From positions 1-35,446 of the forward strand of contig NZ_JASZYF010000043.1 of NCBI RefSeq assembly GCF_030317115.1: DNA of 35,446 nucleotides, given 5' to 3'. Both the position numbers and the translations under genes were made by a program. This document shows, piece after piece, positions 34,264-35,446 of the stretch. The stretch is from Variovorax gracilis (GTDB taxonomy: Bacteria; Pseudomonadota; Gammaproteobacteria; Burkholderiales; Burkholderiaceae_C). The notes under the pieces are model-generated. The model was not told where the DNA came from. It made no database searches and was given only the letters and a program-made list of their open reading frames with translations. Each line of letters begins with the position of its first letter. Positions within the stretch are counted from its first letter, which is position 1.

Positions 34264-34688
34264 CGCAGCAACTCGCGCAGCCACGTGCCGCACTCGGTGG
34301 CTAGTGGCGCCGGCCAAGTCACCACGATGGTCGTGGAACCTCGCCTGACTTCCATGCGAATTTCGCTCGCCGGCGTGACTGGCGCAGGCAGTTGCACGGG
34401 GACGAAGGACGACGACACAGCCTCAGTGCTGGGCAAAGCCTTGCAAGCGGTGCCTTCCGCCATTCCGCCAGGCGACACCTCCGCGTCACGCACCCATCGG
34501 CGCAGCAGGTTCGCATTGATGCCCAGCGCCATCGCTACGGATGCCATGGAGACACCGGGCTGAGCGGCTGAAGCGACCGCATGGGCCTTGAATTCGTCGC
34601 TATGCAACCGGCGGCGTCGCCGGTCGCCCGAAGCCTGAGGAGAGATAGTGTGCACGTGTCCACCAACAGTCGTAGTGGATACGAGCAT
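34260..34688 (-). CDS. tnpA: IS66 accessory protein TnpA (Orf1)
   Basis: A 142-aa protein with an N-terminal helix-turn-helix of the IS66 Orf1/IS3 Orf A kind (SDEFKAHAVASAAQPG; VAMALGINANLLRRWVRDAE). A Pro/Ser linker and a beta-rich C-terminus (IRMEVRRGSTTIVVTWP) follow. AGGAGC lies 7 nt before the ATG. It is the first gene of the IS66 operon. Confidence 0.9.
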   Translation of the reverse strand: MLVSTTTVGGHVHTISPQASGDRRRRRLHSDEFKAHAVASAAQPGVSMASVAMALGINANLLRRWVRDAEVSPGGMAEGTACKALPSTEAVSSSFVPVQLPAPVTPASEIRMEVRRGSTTIVVTWPAPLATECGTWLRELLR

Positions 34689-34753
34689 CCTTTGCTCCTA
34701 AGCCGCGTTCAAGATGGGTTTGCCGGACGCATACTCCGCATCAACGCTTTGCG

Positions 34754-34840
34754 TCATGATTCAAGGCAGGAGCCGTATGCGGTAGTGCCGCACATACGGA
34801 TCTGTGCGGGGGGCGGTGAGTAATTCCCGTCCCTACCGCG
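34754..34840 (+). mobile_element. Group II intron 3' end (domains V and VI), orphan copy 2
   Basis: The stretch from 34770 (GAGCCGTATGCGGTAGTGCC) to 34802 forms a domain V hairpin, and 34808-34837 a domain VI-like hairpin. The 87 bp match copy 1 (11643-11729) in the same orientation with 8 differences. No intron-encoded protein is nearby; upstream is the IS66 element. A longer intron may have been cut by IS66, or both copies may be 3' fragments. Confidence 0.75.
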
Positions 34841-35076
34841 CCCATGCTTTTACCGTGACCGCCTCCTAACCCACGCAGCGCCGCTTGCGCCCTCGGGGGA
34901 GGAACGAAAAACGGACCCCAAGGGCCCGTCGATTCGCTGCGAATGCAGTCGATCAGCGCGAAGCTCGCCGCGTGAACGACCGTGTGTGGCGCGCCCAGAA
35001 GATTCGAGCGTAACGGTCTCCCTCAAGCTGGCTGGGGGGAAGCACGGTCTTAGCACATCCGGGCGCCGACCATTCA
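34841..35076. other. Gap before the histidine kinase end
   Basis: About 235 bp with no gene. At 34912-34930, ACGGACCC and GGGCCCGT face each other across a short loop (one mismatch). This could be a transcription terminator-like hairpin for the minus-strand kinase gene, though no T-run follows. Confidence 0.35.
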
Positions 35077-35446
35077 TTAACCAGCCTTCGAAAAGCGCTC
35101 TGGCAGCGTGAACGAAAATGTCGATCCGTTCCCGAGCGTGCTCTCCAGGCGCATGGTTCCGCCGTGCAGCTCGACGAAGCGTTTCGCCAGCGTCAGCCCC
35201 AGCCCAGTGCCTTCAGACTTTCCGAGTTGATCACCCGATGCTTGGCGGAACTCTTCGAACACCAAGGCCTGCTGATCTGGCGCAATGCCCACGCCGTTAT
35301 CGATCACCGCGATCTCCACGGCACTGCTGTCCGCGCCCTTCAGGTGTCGCGCGCGGAGAGTCACGCTTCCGCCCACGGGCGTGAACTTTACGGCATTCGA
35401 CAGCAGGTTGATCACGACCTGCTTGATCTTGCGCTGGTCGGCAACC
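35077..35446 (-). CDS. Sensor histidine kinase, C-terminal ATPase part (runs off window)
   Basis: Partial: the gene enters from the right edge and stops at 35077. Visible is the HATPase_c domain with N box (DQRKIKQVVINLLSNAVKFT), G1 box (DNGVGIAPD), F box (FEEFRQ) and G2 box (GTGLGLTLAKRFVELHGG). All boxes are intact. An apparent GTG start at 35415 is an internal Val. No receiver domain follows the ATPase domain. Confidence 0.92.
   Translation of the reverse strand, partial: VADQRKIKQVVINLLSNAVKFTPVGGSVTLRARHLKGADSSAVEIAVIDNGVGIAPDQQALVFEEFRQASGDQLGKSEGTGLGLTLAKRFVELHGGTMRLESTLGNGSTFSFTLPERFSKAG

Larger units (their letters stand above)
32256..34688 (-). mobile_element. IS66-family element (tnpA-tnpB-tnpC)
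   Basis: Coding extent only: the three genes of a standard IS66 element lie in order tnpA, tnpB, tnpC on the minus strand and all are intact. I could not locate its terminal inverted repeats by eye. Its right side is followed within about 70 bp by a group II intron 3' end, and its left side by the IS1111 element, making a nest of mobile DNA. Confidence 0.88.

Overview
The window is high-GC DNA that looks like an accessory or genomic-island region of a betaproteobacterium, probably Burkholderiales. This rests on base composition and on the look of the dnaE2/SRAP pair and the IS families; no rRNA, tRNA or housekeeping marker in the window fixes a taxon. Genes are mixed with insertion sequences and transposon debris on both strands. 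No CRISPR array, rRNA or tRNA was seen.

Layout: 1-2440 holds a tyrosine recombinase behind a palindrome-rich leader, then a small membrane protein. 2440-3830 is transposon debris: a C-terminal transposase remnant, a fragment of a Tn3-family transposase with the DTHG motif, and a 38-bp GGGG-terminated repeat at 3109-3146. 3830-8081 is a tight three-gene operon: a 1023-aa patatin-like lipase interrupted by about ten membrane segments, a membrane-anchored coiled-coil/collagen-like protein, and a lipoprotein. 8151-8614 is a frameshifted transposase remnant. 8935-11648 holds two secreted proteins behind a hairpin that covers the ribosome binding site, a DUF2252 protein, and a small gene broken by a stop codon and cut off by a group II intron 3' end. 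11912-17673 holds a helical hypothetical gene, a 41-aa gene, dnaE2 (error-prone polymerase) and a divergent SRAP/YedK-type gene sharing one LexA box, plus a 73-aa ORF. A complete IS481-family element follows (17675-18694, 6-bp target duplication). 19625-23014 encodes a SAM-cyclase-ATPase-TPR signalling protein. Convergent to it is a four-gene minus-strand operon (28984 to 23060): flavin amine oxidase, KAS III-like protein, ThDP enzyme and FAD monooxygenase. 29503-30636 holds a hypothetical ORF abutting a degraded Tn3 transposase C-terminus and the inverted partner of the 38-bp repeat (30599-30636). Then come an IS1111-type IS110 element, an IS66 element, a second group II intron 3' end, and the end of a sensor histidine kinase that runs off the window.

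How it may fit together: the two 38-bp repeats face each other and match at 35 of 38 positions, so 3109-30636 could be one about 27.5-kb Tn3-like unit carrying most of the cargo. No 5-bp target duplication is visible and the transposase is broken, so it is now immobile or has been rearranged. The most interesting cargo is the four-gene operon. Its KAS III homologue has Tyr and Asp where the family has catalytic Cys and Asn, and the set resembles acyloin pathways (amino acid to 2-keto acid, ThDP coupling, acyl transfer, hydroxylation). The patatin/collagen-like/lipoprotein operon is a second candidate for an undescribed envelope system.
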